Assembly: GCA_946800325.1 (NCBI GenBank)
Contig: CAMPEJ010000005.1
Span: 558,001 to 622,000 of the forward strand
From: Luzula sylvatica
Lineage: Eukaryota; Streptophyta; Magnoliopsida; Poales; Juncaceae
DNA length: 64,000 nt
Direction: 5' to 3'
Positions 62,771 through 64,000 of this stretch are shown here, one piece after another (positions within the stretch are counted from its first letter, which is position 1; every line of letters begins with the position of its first letter). The translations under genes were made by a program, and so were the position numbers. The notes under the pieces were generated by a model, which saw only the letters and a program-made list of their open reading frames with translations, did no database searches and had not been told where the DNA came from.

Positions 62771-64000
62771 GAGATCATTTGAATCGTATCTTTTACTACA
62801 TAACATTTCACCAAAATTTACAAACACTAAGAAAGTTTGTTTTTCGATTCAAAACAATATGTTTATGCTTTGGGGAGTTCAAATAACGTATTTTGAGATC
62901 ATTTGAATCATATCTTTTACCACATAACATTTCACCAAAATTTACAAACACTAAGAAAGTTTGTTTTTCGATTCAAAACAATCTGTTTATGCTTTGGGGA
63001 GTTCAAATAACGTATTTTGAGATCATTTGAATCGTATCTTTTACCACATAACATTTTACCAAAATTTACAAACACTAAGAAAGTTTGTTTTTCGATTCAA
63101 AACAATTTGTTTATGCTTTGGGGAGTTCAAATAACGTATTTTGAGATCATTTGAATCGTATCTTGTACCACATAACATTTCACAAAAATTTACAAACACT
63201 ACGAAAGTTTGTATTTCGATTCAAAACAATCTGTTTATGCTTTGGGGAGTTCAAATAACGTATTTTGAGATCATTTGAATCGTATCTTTTACCACATAAC
63301 ATTTCACCAAAATTTACAAACACTAAGAAAGTTTGTTTTTCGATTCAAAACAATTTGTTTATGCTTTGGGGAGTTCAAATAACGTATTTTGAGATCATTT
63401 TAATCGTATCTTTTTCCGTATAACATTTCACCAAAATTTACAAACACTAAGACAGTTTGTTTTTCGATTCAAAATAATCTGTTTATGCTTTGGGGAGTTC
63501 AAATAACGTATTTTGAGATAATTTGAATCGTATCTTTTAGTTCATAACATTTCACCAAAATTTACAAACACTAAGAAAGTTTGTTTTTCGATTCAAAACA
63601 ATCTGTTTATGCTTTGGTGAGTTCAAATAACGTATTTTGAGATCATTTGAATCGTATCTTTTACCACATAACATTTCACCAAAATTTACAAACACTAAGA
63701 AAGTTTGTTATTCGATTCAAAACAGTATGTTTATGCTTTGGGGAGTTCAAATAACGTATTTTGAGATCATTTGAATCATATCATTTACCACATAACATTT
63801 CACCAAAATTTACAAACACTAAGAAAGTTTGATTTTCGATTCAAAACAATCTGTTTATACTTTGGGGAGTTCAAATAACGTATTTTGAGATCATTTGAAT
63901 CGTATCTTTTACCACATAACATTTTACCAAAATTTACAAACACTAAGAATGTTTGTTTTTCGATTCATAACAATTTGTTTATGCTTTGGGGAGTTCAAAT
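62771..64000. repeat. Right-hand monomers, increasingly diverged after 63.4 kb
   Basis: The first five monomers still follow the HOR pattern, including a CTTGTACC/CACAAAAATT type at about 63.17 kb. From about 63.39 kb nearly every monomer has private changes: TTTTAATCG (63398), TTCCGTATAAC (63415), AAAATAATC (63471), GAGATAATT (63516), TTAGTTCATAAC (63537), TTGGTGAG (63616), GTTATTCG (63708), ACAGTATG (63723), TATCATTTACC (63780), TTTATACTTT (63854) and ATTCATAAC (63964). Reduced homogenisation is typical of satellite array margins. Confidence 0.8.

Larger units (their letters stand above)
1..64000. repeat. 124-bp AT-rich satellite DNA array filling the window
   Basis: Seen directly: GAGATC or a close variant recurs at 1, 125, 249, 373 and so on to the end, giving a 124-bp period and about 516 head-to-tail monomers. 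All have the same orientation. The last monomer (from 63887) is cut at its position 114 by the window end, so the array continues on both sides. Composition of the reference monomer is 36 G or C in 124. Most differences between monomers are substitutions at a limited set of positions, and a few monomers carry indels. Long uniform arrays with higher-order structure are typical of eukaryotic constitutive heterochromatin. A centromeric role is possible but nothing in the sequence proves it. The family is not one I recognise. Confidence 0.98.

Noticed and set aside
1..64000. CRISPR-like array of regular repeats
   Set aside because: There are no unique spacers. The whole 124-bp period is conserved, not a short repeat with variable spacers, and no cas-like genes are present.
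1..64000. Degenerate transposable element or viral origin of the repeat
   Set aside because: I saw no terminal repeats, target-site duplications or recognisable coding remnants in the monomer or in any HOR unit.
1..64000. Species assignment from the satellite
   Set aside because: I do not recognise the monomer. AT richness and HOR structure occur in plants, insects and other animals, so any name would be a guess.

Overview
The window is one uninterrupted tandem array of a 124-bp, AT-rich satellite DNA: about 516 monomers, roughly 29% GC, all head-to-tail in the same orientation, with the array running off both ends. I found no protein-coding gene, RNA gene, transposon, CRISPR array or unique-sequence island. 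Because 124 is not a multiple of 3, every reading frame rotates at each monomer, and the short open frames of about 76-98 codons are by-products of the repeat. Kilobase-scale homogeneous satellite with nested higher-order repeats (HORs) points to eukaryotic heterochromatin, such as centromeric, pericentromeric or subtelomeric DNA. I do not recognise the family and cannot name the organism.

The useful information lies in the monomer variants and in how they are re-copied. A clean reference monomer is 2612-2735; phase 1 is the GAGATC at its start. Length variants are a 132-bp form (A, 19 copies), a 114-bp form (B, 10 copies) and a 123-bp form (C, 10 copies). A substitution form D changes ACGTATTTTGAGATC to ACATATTTTTAGATA (22 copies), and a related form D' has CCTATTTTTAGATC (3 copies). 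B, three ordinary monomers, C and D always occur together as a 733-bp cassette. Larger periods add up exactly as n x 124 plus the indels carried by these variants, for example 17 x 124 + 8 - 10 - 1 = 2105.

Layout: (1) 1-14.26 kb is built mainly of plain 124-bp monomers re-copied at offsets of 868 (7-mer), 2976 (24-mer), 3844 (31-mer) and 4961 bp; its first 2.5 kb also holds one D-A pair. (2) 14.26-23.7 kb contains D and A monomers, 13-mer (1612 bp) spacing and a tandem 3106-bp duplication. (3) 23.3-34.9 kb contains 14-mer B-C-D units, a tandem 2857-bp duplication, a 750-bp duplication and a 3.9-kb block repeated at offset 7579. (4) 34.9-40.1 kb contains a tandem 1363-bp (11-mer) duplication with a partial third copy. 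(5) 40,097-52,518 is two adjacent copies of a 6211-bp block. (6) 52,891-62,770 is five consecutive HOR units of 17, 17, 14, 15 and 17 monomers. (7) From about 63.4 kb the monomers carry many private changes, as expected near an array edge.

Nothing here is a gene system. The interest is in the evolution of the array: nested amplification, microhomology-type rearrangement inside monomers, mosaic markers that suggest conversion or unequal exchange, and a conserved nested dyad in the monomer with one apparently compensatory variant.
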